The position numbers and the translations under genes were made by a program. A DNA stretch of 64,000 bases from Lysinibacillus sp. ZYM-1 (GTDB taxonomy: Bacteria; Bacillota; Bacilli; Bacillales_A; Planococcaceae). Below, piece by piece: positions 16,801 to 24,326 of the stretch. The notes under the pieces were generated by a model. It did no database searches. It saw only the letters and a list, made by a program, of their open reading frames with translations, and was not told the origin of the DNA. Position 1 is the stretch's first letter, and the number at the start of each line of letters is the position of its first letter. The DNA is taken from the NCBI RefSeq assembly GCF_001308875.1, contig NZ_KQ465111.1:1-64000 (forward strand), written 5' to 3'.

Positions 16801-17446
16801 TAAAAAATCAATTGAAGAGCTAGGTCCTGTTAATTTAGGCGCGATTGAGGAATATGAGCGAGTGCTTGAACGACATACTTTCTTAACCGAACAGCGAGAG
16901 GATTTGCTTGCAGCGCAAGAAACATTGCATGAAGCCATTAAAGAAATGGATGAAGAAATGACGATGCGCTTTAGTGAAACGTTCTATGCGATTCGAGAAC
17001 AATTTAAACGTGTATTCCGCGAATTGTTTGGTGGGGGACAAGCCGATTTAGTGTTAACCGATCCGCAAAATTTACTAGAAACAGGCATTGACATTGTTGC
17101 TCAACCGCCAGGGAAAAAATTGCAAAATTTAAGTTTGCTTTCTGGTGGTGAACGTGCGCTAACGGCGATCGCTTTATTATTCTCCATCTTAAATATAAGA
17201 CCTGTACCATTTTGTATTCTCGATGAAGTGGAGGCTGCCCTTGATGAGGCGAATGTTGTACGATACAGCCAATATTTGAAGAAATTTAGCGGTGAAACAC
17301 AGTTCATTGTCATTACTCATCGTAAAGGAACAATGGAGGGAGCCGATGTACTGTATGGTATAACTATGCAGGAATCGGGCGTGTCGAAACTCGTATCAGT
17401 AAAATTAGAAGACGAACCCGTACTTGCGGAGCAAAGGAGCAAATAA
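13871..17446 (+). CDS. smc: chromosome condensation ATPase Smc
   Basis: 1191 residues, full length. Smc with ScpA/ScpB organises and segregates the nucleoid by loop extrusion. N-terminal Walker A GPNGSGKS (31-38); two long Gln/Glu-rich coiled-coil arms (about 170-500 and 670-1000) flank a hinge (about 505-660, GGSLTGGA-type end). C-terminal ABC signature LSGGERA (SGGE 1091-1094) and Walker B FCILDEVEAALDEANV complete the head. AAGAGGAGG-type site before ATG; ftsY follows 2 nt after the stop. Confidence 0.98.
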   Translation: MFLKRLEVIGFKSFAERIGIDFVPGVTAVVGPNGSGKSNVTDAIRWVLGEQSAKSLRGSKMEDVIFAGSDSRKPLNFAEVTLILDNTDEQLAFSYTEVSVTRRVYRSGDSEYLLNNQQCRLKDITDLFMDSGLGKEAFSIISQGRVDEILNSRPDDRRSIFEEAAGVLKYKIRKKKAEHKLVETDENLYRVLDILHELDSRLEPLEMQASSARDYVQMSTELKDFDIAILVHDFKNCAQSLRALKEEYTNLSETEQKQAQDIATIDKQTANIRKLLKELDDYLDVSQADLVNATMEVERWDGRKALMAEKRQNASNQLQQLNTSLQEAKAEVEALLVQEQEKKVVFSEKQQAVSVLKQSIKQLEQSLNRSVMEIEQEIEEQKNRYIDSLNEEATIKNELKNIDQQLAQQKAMATRMSDQTDEIGQELMQIVTEKEKLIAEHTSTTSDLQEKLEQYEASQIQLKSVNSTFTEKQDMLYKAYQHQQQLKARKDTLAELEADFSGFFQGVKEVLLARDKGELQGIEGAVAELIQVEGKYSQALETALGAASQHIVTTNERHAQQAIHWLKQKRAGRATFLPKTVMKSRKINLATIQLATEHPAFIQMADALVTFNEDNRTIVENLLGNVIVAENLEGASQIARLCGFRYRVVTLDGDIINAGGSLTGGALKQQSSLFTRKAELDGLILKLESLQTSIYGAEQAVAVEKEKLATLRDQVEQLKLEGEQLRKDEMQQAGRLRELKVVEKSLSARVSFASTETQDVKTREEALLSQKQEAEERLRALAVELVEINETVEQLSKVKLQSETEKDVLREQLAEKRSELAVMQEQMSQVQIATAELALQLNKAQQKVENISQEILWLQSDESTNHLSDEEVDEQVMTWKAKRDALQETISQKKEEKVGQQEELSTLEEQLKELQRIHKGYLEAIRANELKRNRVEFEMDNFTEQLEENYQLTFEEAEKEALAIEDEEFVRRRVKLLKKSIEELGPVNLGAIEEYERVLERHTFLTEQREDLLAAQETLHEAIKEMDEEMTMRFSETFYAIREQFKRVFRELFGGGQADLVLTDPQNLLETGIDIVAQPPGKKLQNLSLLSGGERALTAIALLFSILNIRPVPFCILDEVEAALDEANVVRYSQYLKKFSGETQFIVITHRKGTMEGADVLYGITMQESGVSKLVSVKLEDEPVLAEQRSK

Positions 17447-17448
17447 GG

Positions 17449-18729
17449 ATGAGCTTTTTTAAACGTTTAAAAGATAAATTAATGGGGAATCCAGCGGAGG
17501 AAGAAAAATTAGAAGCAGTTGAAAATGATCTGGATTCTGATAAACAAGCGTCAGAAGAACCAAGTGAACCTGCCGCTATTGAGACTGTTGTTGAAGAACT
17601 TTCTGAACAATTAGAGCAATCCTCGGAAATCGAAGGTACTAAAGAGCCGGAGCAATCTTCGGAAATCGAAAGTACAATAGAGTTAGAGCCTTCTCAACTA
17701 GTAGAAGAAGAGCAGCTAGAAGTACAAGTTATTGAGGAACAAGCTGTTGAGGAGAAAAAACCTTCTGCTTGGTCCATTACTCAAAAATTTAAAGAGGGTC
17801 TTGAAAAAACACGTAATTCCTTTACATCAAAAGTGAATGACCTTGTTGCACGTTATCGTAAAGTGGATGAGGATTTCTTTGAAGAATTAGAGGACCTTTT
17901 ATTACAGGCGGATGTTGGTTTTGAAACGGTCATGGAACTCATGGATAAATTACGTTTCGAGGTACAACGTAAAAACATAAAAGATACAAATGGTATCCAA
18001 TCGTTGATTTCTGAGAAGCTTGTTGAAATTTACGAGCAAGGTGAAGAAGATTTAATTGAATTAAATATGCAGCCTAATGATGAACTAACTGTCATTCTAT
18101 TTGTTGGGGTGAACGGTGTAGGGAAAACAACGACAATTGGTAAACTCGCTCATCGTCTGAAGTCTCAAGGCAAAACGGTTGTTTTAGCTGCAGGTGATAC
18201 ATTCCGTGCTGGTGCCATTGATCAATTACAAGTATGGGGAGATCGTGTAGGTTGCGAGGTTATTAAACAATCTGAGGGTTCTGACCCAGCGGCTGTGATG
18301 TATGATGCAATTCGTGCTGCAAAAAATAGAAAAGCAGATGTGTTAATTTGTGATACAGCCGGACGCTTACAAAACAAAGTGAATTTAATGAACGAGCTTG
18401 AAAAGGTACATCGTGTCATTTCTCGTGAAATTCCAAATGCTCCACATGAAGTATTATTAGCGTTAGATGCAACAACTGGCCAAAATGCACTTGTCCAAGC
18501 ACAAACATTTAAAGAAGCAACAAATGTAACAGGTATCGTCTTAACGAAGCTAGACGGTACTGCTAAAGGTGGTATTGTTCTTGCTATTCGTAACAAGTTA
18601 CACATTCCTGTGAAATTTGTAGGTCTTGGTGAGAAAATGGATGATTTGCAGCCATTTGATGCAGAACGATATGTCTACGGTTTATTTGCCGATGGTTTAG
18701 ACAAAGAACTACAAAATAATGAAGAATAA
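17449..18729 (+). CDS. ftsY: signal recognition particle receptor FtsY
   Basis: 426 residues, longer than B. subtilis FtsY because of an acidic Glu/Ser/Gln-rich N-terminal extension (about 15-105) with near-repeats of EQSSEIE; this type of A domain is variable and helps membrane contact. The NG domain follows: G1 GVNGVGKTT (220-228), DTFRAGA, DTAGR, TKLDGTAKGG. It pairs with Ffh (encoded 0.8 kb downstream) to deliver ribosomes to the Sec translocon. Confidence 0.97.
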   Translation: MSFFKRLKDKLMGNPAEEEKLEAVENDLDSDKQASEEPSEPAAIETVVEELSEQLEQSSEIEGTKEPEQSSEIESTIELEPSQLVEEEQLEVQVIEEQAVEEKKPSAWSITQKFKEGLEKTRNSFTSKVNDLVARYRKVDEDFFEELEDLLLQADVGFETVMELMDKLRFEVQRKNIKDTNGIQSLISEKLVEIYEQGEEDLIELNMQPNDELTVILFVGVNGVGKTTTIGKLAHRLKSQGKTVVLAAGDTFRAGAIDQLQVWGDRVGCEVIKQSEGSDPAAVMYDAIRAAKNRKADVLICDTAGRLQNKVNLMNELEKVHRVISREIPNAPHEVLLALDATTGQNALVQAQTFKEATNVTGIVLTKLDGTAKGGIVLAIRNKLHIPVKFVGLGEKMDDLQPFDAERYVYGLFADGLDKELQNNEE

Positions 18730-18767
18730 CAGCGAACTTGGCTGAGTAATTTTTTTGATCTAGCATT

Positions 18768-18812
18768 CATCTCCCTCCTTTATAGGGGGAGGTGGATGTT
18801 TGTTTTATTTTT
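18768..18812 (+). terminator. terminator after ftsY
   Basis: Stem CATCTCCCTCC (18768-18778) pairs with GGAGGTGGATG (18788-18798) with one mismatch and one T.G, followed by a T-rich run. Confidence 0.75.
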
Positions 18813-18840
18813 TACGGGTAATCATAAGCCTGTTGAAATA

Positions 18841-19010
18841 GGGGAACACCGACAAAAAGCGCAACGACTTGTGGCGAAGACGATGTGACCTACATCATTT
18901 GACCCAAAGTCCCTGGTAGATGTCACAGGGCGTGACGGTTTTAGGTTAACATCTACTGTTAACTCGGTAAGATCTGGATGCCATTACATCAGGACGTAGT
19001 GGATTAAAAA
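18841..19010 (+). ncRNA. candidate structured RNA between ftsY and ylxM
   Basis: This 170-nt gap segment has many pairings. Local hairpins: GATGT/ACATC (18882-18896), GTCAC/GTGAC (18922-18935), GTTAACA/TGTTAAC (18945-18963), CCATTAC/GTAGTGG (18981-19002). Competing longer pairings: TGTGAC-CTAC (18884-18893) with GTAG-at-GTCACA (18916-18927), and GTAGATGT (18916-18923) with ACATCTAC (18949-18956). Strand GTAG(AT)GT can join only one partner, the hallmark of switching RNAs. A weak promoter (TTGTTT 18800-18805, 17 nt, CATAAG) lies upstream. It matches no riboswitch, SRP RNA, tmRNA or RNase P RNA I know; orientation assumed from neighbours. Confidence 0.35.
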
Positions 19011-19037
19011 CGCTCGACTGAGAAAAGGTGAATTGAC

Positions 19038-19091
19038 TTGTTTGAAAGATTAAAACTAGCTAAAGGTAAGGAATGGCCCAAAAGTAAGTAA
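19038..19091 (+). CDS. possible 17-residue small protein
   Basis: A TTG-started frame encodes MFERLKLAKGKEWPKSK, a basic amphipathic-looking peptide. An AAAAGGTG site (19023-19030) ends 7 nt before the TTG, a spacing used by other TTG genes here. It follows the structured region and ends before the ylxM promoter, so it could be expressed from the candidate RNA. It could equally be chance or the remnant of a larger gene. I recognise no homologue. Confidence 0.25.
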   Translation: MFERLKLAKGKEWPKSK

Positions 19092-19118
19092 ATTAGGCTT
19101 TTAGACAAGGAGATTACC

Positions 19119-19148
19119 TTGACACAGACGGGCGCTTTTCGTTATGAT
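19119..19148 (+). promoter_or_regulatory. strong promoter for ylxM-ffh
   Basis: Consensus -35 TTGACA (19119-19124), 18-nt spacer, TATGAT (19143-19148), 35 nt before the ylxM ATG. Confidence 0.75.
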
Positions 19149-19182
19149 ACAAATGACTAAATAGCGGGAGGAGAAACATTCG

Positions 19183-19518
19183 ATGCTACTTGAAAAAACA
19201 ACACGCATGAACTTTCTCTTCGACTTTTATCAAGCATTATTAACAGATAAGCAAAGAAGTTATATGGAACTATACTATTTGGATGATAACTCACTAGGTG
19301 AAATCGCTGAATCGTATGGAATATCACGCCAAGCTGTCTACGATAATATTCGTCGAACAGAAGCGATGCTTGAGGAATATGAAGAAAAATTATGTTTACT
19401 TGAAAAATTTCAACAACGGACCAAAATGCTTTCACAGCTAACAGCGGGGATAACAGAAAAAAGTTTGACAGCTAAAGAGCAGTTAGCGCTTATTGAACAG
19501 CTGAAAGAATGGGATTAG
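19183..19518 (+). CDS. ylxM: YlxM-family SRP-associated DNA-binding-like protein
   Basis: 111 residues with a sigma-70 region 4-like helix-turn-helix (about 20-60: [29 protein letters not shown]) and a C-terminal helical segment. Always found directly upstream of ffh in Firmicutes; streptococcal YlxM has been reported to modulate the SRP pathway. GGGAGGAG precedes ATG; ffh starts 12 nt after the stop. Whether it binds DNA in the cell is not shown by sequence. Confidence 0.93.
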   Translation: MLLEKTTRMNFLFDFYQALLTDKQRSYMELYYLDDNSLGEIAESYGISRQAVYDNIRRTEAMLEEYEEKLCLLEKFQQRTKMLSQLTAGITEKSLTAKEQLALIEQLKEWD

Positions 19519-19530
19519 GAGGCGAAAGCA

Positions 19531-20889
19531 ATGGCTTTTGAAGGATTAGCGGAACGACTCCAAGGAACGATCCAGAAGATTAAGGGCAAAGGGAAAGTAT
19601 CGGAACAAGATGTCAAAGAAATGATGCGTGAAGTCCGATTTGCTTTAATTGAGGCGGATGTTAACTTAAAAGTAGTCAAAGAATTCGTAAAAAAGGTTAG
19701 TGAACGTGCTGTTGGCGTTGATGTTATGCAAAGCTTAACACCAGGTCAACAGGTTATTAAAATCGTACAAGACGAATTAACGGAATTAATGGGTGGCGAA
19801 CAAAGCCCGATTAAATTTAATACGAAGCCCCCAACTGTCATTATGATGGTCGGTCTACAAGGGGCAGGGAAAACGACAACTACAGGTAAATTGGCAAATG
19901 TTCTACGAAAAAAATATAATCGTAATCCATTGTTAGTTGCAGCCGACGTTTATCGTCCAGCAGCTGTTCAACAATTAGAGACATTAGGTAAGCAACTTTC
20001 TTTACCTGTATTTGCGTTAGGTACTGATATTTCCCCTGTAGAGATTGCCCGTCAAGCAATTGAAAAGGCTAAAGAAGAGCACCATGATGTGGTGATTATC
20101 GATACGGCTGGTCGTTTGCATATCGATGAGGATTTGATGCAAGAATTGAAAGATATTCGTGCATTAAAAGAGCCAGATGAAGTCTTCCTTGTTGTCGATG
20201 CAATGACAGGTCAAGATGCTGTAAACGTGGCAGAAAGCTTTAATGAGGCTATAGGTATTACAGGGGTTGTGTTAACGAAGCTTGATGGTGATACTCGTGG
20301 TGGTGCGGCATTATCTATTCGTTCTGTAACGCAGAAACCAATTAAGTTTGTCGGTATGGGTGAGAAAATGGATGCGCTAGAGCCTTTCCATCCAGAGCGT
20401 ATGGCGTCTCGTATTTTAGGTATGGGTGATGTTCTATCGCTTATTGAAAAAGCGCAAGCAAATGTTGATGAAGCAAAAGCCAAAGAATTAGAAGAAAAAT
20501 TCAAGTCTCAAACTTTTACATTTGATGATTTCGTAGAGCAGTTACAGCAGGTTAAGAAAATGGGGCCTCTAGATGAAATTTTAAAAATGCTCCCTGGTGC
20601 AAACAAAATCAAAGGCTTAGATAATGTCAAAGTTGATGATAAGCAAATGGGACGTGTAGAAGCTATTATTTACTCGATGACGCCTGCTGAGAAGACAAAT
20701 CCAGAAATTATTAATGGTAGCCGTAAAAAGCGTATTGCTAAAGGCTCTGGGACTTCTATTCAAGAGGTGAATCGTCTCATTAAGCAATTTGATGAAATGA
20801 AAAAAATGATGAAGCAAATGACTGGAATGGCAAGTGGTAAAGGTAAGAAAAAAATGAAATTACCAGGCTTTGATTCATTGTTTAAATAA
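19531..20889 (+). CDS. ffh: signal recognition particle protein Ffh
   Basis: 452 residues. N domain, GTPase G domain with GLQGAGKT (108-115), DTAGRLH and TKLDGDTRGGAALS, then the methionine-rich M domain (about 300-440) ending in KKMMKQMTGMASGKGKKKMKLPGF, which binds signal peptides and SRP RNA. Works with FtsY. The SRP RNA gene itself is not in this window. Confidence 0.98.
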   Translation: MAFEGLAERLQGTIQKIKGKGKVSEQDVKEMMREVRFALIEADVNLKVVKEFVKKVSERAVGVDVMQSLTPGQQVIKIVQDELTELMGGEQSPIKFNTKPPTVIMMVGLQGAGKTTTTGKLANVLRKKYNRNPLLVAADVYRPAAVQQLETLGKQLSLPVFALGTDISPVEIARQAIEKAKEEHHDVVIIDTAGRLHIDEDLMQELKDIRALKEPDEVFLVVDAMTGQDAVNVAESFNEAIGITGVVLTKLDGDTRGGAALSIRSVTQKPIKFVGMGEKMDALEPFHPERMASRILGMGDVLSLIEKAQANVDEAKAKELEEKFKSQTFTFDDFVEQLQQVKKMGPLDEILKMLPGANKIKGLDNVKVDDKQMGRVEAIIYSMTPAEKTNPEIINGSRKKRIAKGSGTSIQEVNRLIKQFDEMKKMMKQMTGMASGKGKKKMKLPGFDSLFK

Positions 20890-20916
20890 TAATTTTTGGG
20901 TGTTAAGAAAAAACAC

Positions 20917-20945
20917 TTTACAAACAACCTAAACATTGATAATAT
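20917..20945 (+). promoter_or_regulatory. promoter for rpsP
   Basis: TTTACA (20917-20922), 17-nt spacer, TAATAT (20940-20945). A weak GTGTT/AACAC hairpin just after ffh (about 20901-20916) may attenuate read-through. Confidence 0.5.
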
Positions 20946-20983
20946 ACTATCTTGTGTGAAACTTATTCGGAGGTGCTATTAAA

Positions 20984-21256
20984 ATGGCAGTTAAAATTCG
21001 CTTAAAACGTATGGGAGCTAAAAAATCTCCTTTCTATCGTATCGTAGTTGCAGACGCTCGTTCACCACGTGACGGTCGTCAAATCGAAACAGTTGGTACT
21101 TACAACCCACTAACTCAACCAGCTACTGTAAACATTGATGAAGAGAAAGCTCTTAAATGGTTAACTGACGGTGCAAAACCATCAGATACAGTACGTAACC
21201 TGTTCTCAGAACAAGGTATCATGGAAAAATTCCATAACCAAAAATTCAGTAAATAA
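20984..21256 (+). CDS. rpsP: 30S ribosomal protein S16
   Basis: 90 residues, normal for bS16, starting [32 protein letters not shown] in family fashion. CGGAGGTG precedes ATG. First gene of the conserved rpsP-khpA-rimM-trmD-rplS ribosome-maturation cluster; codons are skewed to the set used by other highly expressed genes here (CGT, AAC, CCA). Confidence 0.98.
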   Translation: MAVKIRLKRMGAKKSPFYRIVVADARSPRDGRQIETVGTYNPLTQPATVNIDEEKALKWLTDGAKPSDTVRNLFSEQGIMEKFHNQKFSK

Positions 21257-21271
21257 TCGGGGGCGACGTCT

Positions 21272-21505
21272 TTGAAGCAGCTGATTGAAGCAATCGTTTT
21301 ACCGTTAGTCGATTATCCAGAAGAAGTTCGTATTGAGACGGATGAAAATGCAAATCGAATTGTTTATAAACTTTTTGTTCATCCAGAGGATCGAGGGAAA
21401 GTCATAGGCAAGCAAGGGCGAGTAGCGAAAGCGATTCGTACAATTGTTTATTCAGCGGCAGGTAGTCACCATCAAAAGAAGACCTACGTCGATATATTGG
21501 ATTAA
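21272..21505 (+). CDS. khpA: KH-domain RNA-binding protein KhpA
   Basis: 77 residues, a single KH domain with the nucleic-acid loop GKVIGKQGRVAKAIRTIV. KhpA with KhpB/EloR is a broad RNA chaperone in Firmicutes that influences cell division and envelope. Start is TTG, 15 nt after the rpsP stop, behind a CGGGGG ribosome site. B. subtilis name ylqC. Confidence 0.95.
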   Translation: MKQLIEAIVLPLVDYPEEVRIETDENANRIVYKLFVHPEDRGKVIGKQGRVAKAIRTIVYSAAGSHHQKKTYVDILD

Positions 21506-21620
21506 TAGAAGAGATTTTCACGCTCTTGCAACAAGTACAAATGAGTCCTGATAGGTGTGTTTACATGTCGCTTAGGAGTTCGAAGTGGCCTTTAGCATGA
21601 AGCGTAAAATCTGGACTAAG

Positions 21621-21653
21621 AAGGAGGGAGCTTGTAGGTTCCTTCCTTTTTTT
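21621..21653 (+). terminator. terminator after khpA
   Basis: Nine-bp stem AAGGAGGGA (21621-21629) / TCCTTCCTT (21640-21648, one G.T), 10-nt loop, then five Ts. Confidence 0.8.
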
Positions 21654-21723
21654 CTTTATTTCGCACATGATCGCTCTTTTTATTCTGAAAAACAGGAAAT
21701 ATAGCTTAACAAAGATTACAGTT

Positions 21724-21762
21724 CGAGACAATTGATTATATTGATATGGACGAGACAATTGA
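21724..21762 (+). repeat. 12-bp direct repeat upstream of rimM
   Basis: CGAGACAATTGA occurs at 21724-21735 and 21751-21762, 27 nt start to start (between two and three helical turns). Each contains the palindrome CAATTG. The second overlaps the likely -35 box, so it could be an operator or activator site. Confidence 0.5.
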
Positions 21763-21786
21763 ATGTCTTAGCTGAAACAATATTCT
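21759..21786 (+). promoter_or_regulatory. candidate promoter for rimM-trmD
   Basis: TTGAAT (21759-21764), 16-nt spacer, TATTCT (21781-21786), about 100 nt before rimM. Confidence 0.4.
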
Positions 21787-21886
21787 TCCAAAGTGAATGT
21801 GCTTATTTCGAAAAAAGTGAGAGAACGTATTCAAATAGCAAGTTACTTAGGGGAGAGTAGTACGTTTTTAATGAGGTGATAGTTGA

Positions 21887-22402
21887 ATGGAATGGTTTAA
21901 TGTAGGTCGAATTGTCAATACACACGGTATTCGCGGAGAGGTACGTATCTTATCGACAACAGACTTTGAAGAAGAACGTTTTATGGTAGGCAACAAGCTT
22001 GCTGCCTTTAAAAAGGATGATAAAAAACCAACTTGGGTAACGATTCAATCTGTGCGTCGGCATAAAAACTTTATTTTATTAACATTCGAAGATATGAACA
22101 ACATCAACTTGGTCGAGCCATTTAAAGAAGGCTTGTTAAAAGTGACAAAAGATCAGATGACAGATGATCTACTTGAAGAAAATGAATTCTTTTTCCACGA
22201 AATTATTGGCTGTACAGTTGTTTCTGAAGAAGGCGAAACAATTGGTATAGTGAACGATATCCTTCAAACAGGGGCAAATGATGTGTGGGTAGTTAAAGGC
22301 TCAAAGAAAGAACATTATATCCCTTATATAGAAGATATCGTGAAAGATATCGATGTGGATGAGAAGAAGATAGTGATTTACGTAATGGAAGGCTTACTAT
22401 GA
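21887..22402 (+). CDS. rimM: 16S rRNA processing protein RimM
   Basis: 171 residues. Assists maturation of the 30S head by binding S19. N-terminal barrel ([17 protein letters not shown]) and C-terminal PRC-barrel (about 95-170, with [10 protein letters not shown] and [13 protein letters not shown]) are both intact. Ends in a 4-nt ATGA-type overlap with trmD. Confidence 0.96.
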   Translation: MEWFNVGRIVNTHGIRGEVRILSTTDFEEERFMVGNKLAAFKKDDKKPTWVTIQSVRRHKNFILLTFEDMNNINLVEPFKEGLLKVTKDQMTDDLLEENEFFFHEIIGCTVVSEEGETIGIVNDILQTGANDVWVVKGSKKEHYIPYIEDIVKDIDVDEKKIVIYVMEGLL

Positions 22403-23139
22403 TGAATATCCATGTATTAAGCCTTTTTCCTGATATGTTCTCAGGTGTTTTTGGAGCATCTATTTTAAAGAAAGCTCAAGAAAAAGGTGCGGTCCAACTA
22501 GAGGTAACGGATATCCGTACATTTTCAGGAAATAAGCACAATCAAGTTGACGACTATCCATATGGTGGCGGTGCAGGCATGGTATTAAAGCCTGAGCCTA
22601 TGTTTAGCGCTGTAGAGGCAATATCTGCAGGAAAACAACCCCGCATCATTTTAATGTGTCCTCAGGGAGAACGATTTACCCAAAAAAAAGCAGAAGAACT
22701 AGCACAAGAAAAGGAACTGGTCTTTTTATGTGGTCATTATGAAGGATATGATGAACGTATACGCCAGCATCTTGTAACAGATGAGATTTCCATTGGAGAT
22801 TTCGTGTTAACAGGTGGAGAATTAGGAGCGATGACAGTTATCGATAGCGTTGTGCGGCTGTTACCTGGCGTATTAGGGCAAGAAGATTCTCATATACACG
22901 ACTCATTTTCAACAGGTCTCTTAGAGCATCCTCATTATACTCGACCAGCAGAATTTCGAGGAATGAAAGTGCCAGATGTTTTATTATCGGGAAATCATGC
23001 AAAAATTGAGCAATGGCGGGAAGAGCAATCGTTGAAAAGGACTTTTGAGCGTCGTCCCGATTTACTTGATCAGTATCCTTTAACAGATAAGCAAAAATTG
23101 TATCTAGAAAAACTTAAAAACAATCAACAAGATGCTTGA
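22399..23139 (+). CDS. trmD: tRNA (guanine-37-N1)-methyltransferase TrmD
   Basis: 246 residues, full length. Makes m1G37 in tRNAs with G36 to prevent +1 frameshifting. SPOUT knot motifs: [29 protein letters not shown] and [15 protein letters not shown]. The start overlaps the rimM stop by 4 nt, implying coupling. Confidence 0.98.
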   Translation: MMNIHVLSLFPDMFSGVFGASILKKAQEKGAVQLEVTDIRTFSGNKHNQVDDYPYGGGAGMVLKPEPMFSAVEAISAGKQPRIILMCPQGERFTQKKAEELAQEKELVFLCGHYEGYDERIRQHLVTDEISIGDFVLTGGELGAMTVIDSVVRLLPGVLGQEDSHIHDSFSTGLLEHPHYTRPAEFRGMKVPDVLLSGNHAKIEQWREEQSLKRTFERRPDLLDQYPLTDKQKLYLEKLKNNQQDA

Positions 23140-23170
23140 TTGCCTGCATTATTTATGATAACATCTAATC

Positions 23171-23250
23171 TGTACTTCTATGTGAAGTACTGAATTACGG
23201 TGTTCCGCTGTGGCATAAAGTGCGTGCAAGAGCATCTGTCTAAGGAGAGA
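23171..23250 (+). ncRNA. probable L19 mRNA leader
   Basis: The 116-nt gap before rplS begins with a GTACTT/GAAGTAC hairpin (about 23172-23190), followed by GTGTTCCGC-GTGGCAT-type pairing. A structured L19 leader is known from Bacillaceae as a ribosomal-protein autoregulatory element. I assign it by position and first stem only. Confidence 0.4.
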
Positions 23251-23255
23251 AAACA

Positions 23256-23600
23256 ATGTCAAACATTATTACAGAAATTACAAAATCTCAACTTCGCACT
23301 GATCTACCAACTTTCCGTCCTGGTGATACTGTTAAGGTACACGTGAAAGTAGTAGAGGGTACTCGTGAGCGTATCCAACTTTTCGAAGGCGTAGTAATTA
23401 AACGTCGTGGTGGCGGTATTAGCGAAACTTTCACAGTTCGTAAAATTTCTTACGGTGTAGGTGTTGAGCGTACATTCCCTGTACACACACCAAAAATCGC
23501 TAACTTAGAAGTTGTACGCCGTGGTAAAGTACGTCGTGCTAAACTTTACTACCTACGTAACCTACGTGGTAAAGCTGCTCGTATTAAAGAAATTCGATAA
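23256..23600 (+). CDS. rplS: 50S ribosomal protein L19
   Basis: 114 residues. bL19 sits at the 30S/50S interface. Family features include [32 protein letters not shown] and a basic C-terminus [29 protein letters not shown] precedes ATG. Confidence 0.98.
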   Translation: MSNIITEITKSQLRTDLPTFRPGDTVKVHVKVVEGTRERIQLFEGVVIKRRGGGISETFTVRKISYGVGVERTFPVHTPKIANLEVVRRGKVRRAKLYYLRNLRGKAARIKEIR

Positions 23601-23616
23601 TTATGACTTAAAAGTG

Positions 23617-23644
23617 AGGGGCTTGTATGCAAGCCCCTTTTCTT
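23617..23644 (+). terminator. terminator after rplS
   Basis: GGGGCTTG (23618-23625) / CAAGCCCC (23630-23637), 4-nt loop, T tract. Ends the ribosome-maturation cluster. Confidence 0.85.
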
Positions 23645-23649
23645 TTTGC

Positions 23650-23679
23650 TTGTCATCTTAATTCCCTATCAACTAAAAT
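23650..23679 (+). promoter_or_regulatory. promoter for lepB
   Basis: TTGTCA (23650-23655), 18-nt spacer, TAAAAT (23674-23679). Confidence 0.5.
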
Positions 23680-23705
23680 AGTGTTAGACAAGGGGGCATT
23701 TCTCA

Positions 23706-24269
23706 ATGGAAAAACAAGTGAAAGAAAAGAATGAGTTATGGGAATGGACAAAAGCGCTATTAATTGCATTTGCGATAGCTGCAATTATACGATATTTTTT
23801 ATTTACACCTATTGCAGTTGATGGTGAGTCCATGATGCCAACCCTTGAAGATGGCGACCGAATGATTGTAAATAAAATTGGTTATAAAATAAGTGAACCG
23901 AAACGCTTTGATATCGTTGTGTTTCATGCCCCTGAACAAAAAAATTACATTAAGCGTGTAATTGGATTGCCAGGAGATTCACTAGAATATAAAGACGATC
24001 AATTGTATATCAACGGTGAGCCAATTGAAGAGCCCTATTTAGATGCTTATAAAGCTCAAATAGCAGGGGGAACATTAACAGAAGACTTTACCTTAAAAGA
24101 CATCGATGTTTCTTTAGATGAGATTCCTAAAGGGTATGTTTTTGTCATGGGGGATAATCGTCGAAATAGTAAAGACAGTAGACATATTGGTCTTGTAGAT
24201 CAAAAGGAAATCATCGGCAACACGAGTTTGATTTTCTGGCCGTTTAGCGATATAAAAATTGTAAAGTAA
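23706..24269 (+). CDS. lepB: type I signal peptidase
   Basis: 187 residues, typical of the short one-pass (SipS/SipT-type) signal peptidases. One N-terminal membrane segment (about 17-37) and an extracytoplasmic catalytic domain with nucleophile Ser42 (GESMMPT) and general base Lys83 (YIKRVIGLPGD), plus the GDNRRNSKDSR box. Cleaves signal peptides of exported proteins. B. subtilis has several paralogues; which one this equals is unclear. Own promoter and terminator. Confidence 0.95.
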   Translation: MEKQVKEKNELWEWTKALLIAFAIAAIIRYFLFTPIAVDGESMMPTLEDGDRMIVNKIGYKISEPKRFDIVVFHAPEQKNYIKRVIGLPGDSLEYKDDQLYINGEPIEEPYLDAYKAQIAGGTLTEDFTLKDIDVSLDEIPKGYVFVMGDNRRNSKDSRHIGLVDQKEIIGNTSLIFWPFSDIKIVK

Positions 24270-24275
24270 TGCAAG

Positions 24276-24304
24276 AAAGGGAGCGTTTAAGAACTCCCTT
24301 TTTC
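24276..24304 (+). terminator. terminator after lepB
   Basis: AAAGGGAG (24276-24283) / CTCCCTTT (24294-24301), 10-nt loop, T tract. Confidence 0.8.
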
Positions 24305-24326
24305 TTTTAGTTTAGGAGGCACAGCA

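Larger units (their letters stand above)
21506..21886 (+). other. intergenic region khpA-rimM
   Basis: About 380 nt without a supported gene. In B. subtilis ylqD stands here; no YlqD-like frame is visible. Present are a terminator (21621-21653), two copies of CGAGACAATTGA (21724-21735, 21751-21762) and a candidate rimM promoter whose -35 overlaps the second copy. Confidence 0.6.

Noticed and set aside
18810..19070. Degenerate protein gene in the ftsY-ylxM gap
   Set aside because: One frame gives protein-like stretches interrupted by TGA and TAG, but there is no homology I can name and the repeated inverted motifs explain the composition better.
18830..19100. SRP RNA, tmRNA, RNase P RNA or a known riboswitch in the ftsY-ylxM gap
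   Set aside because: The SRP GGAA-tetraloop domain, tmRNA tag and tRNA-like end, RNase P conserved core and the c-di-GMP, SAM, glycine and T-box cores were not found.
21561..21758. 65-codon minus-strand frame between khpA and rimM
   Set aside because: It includes the antisense of the khpA terminator, has no ribosome site and does not resemble YlqD.
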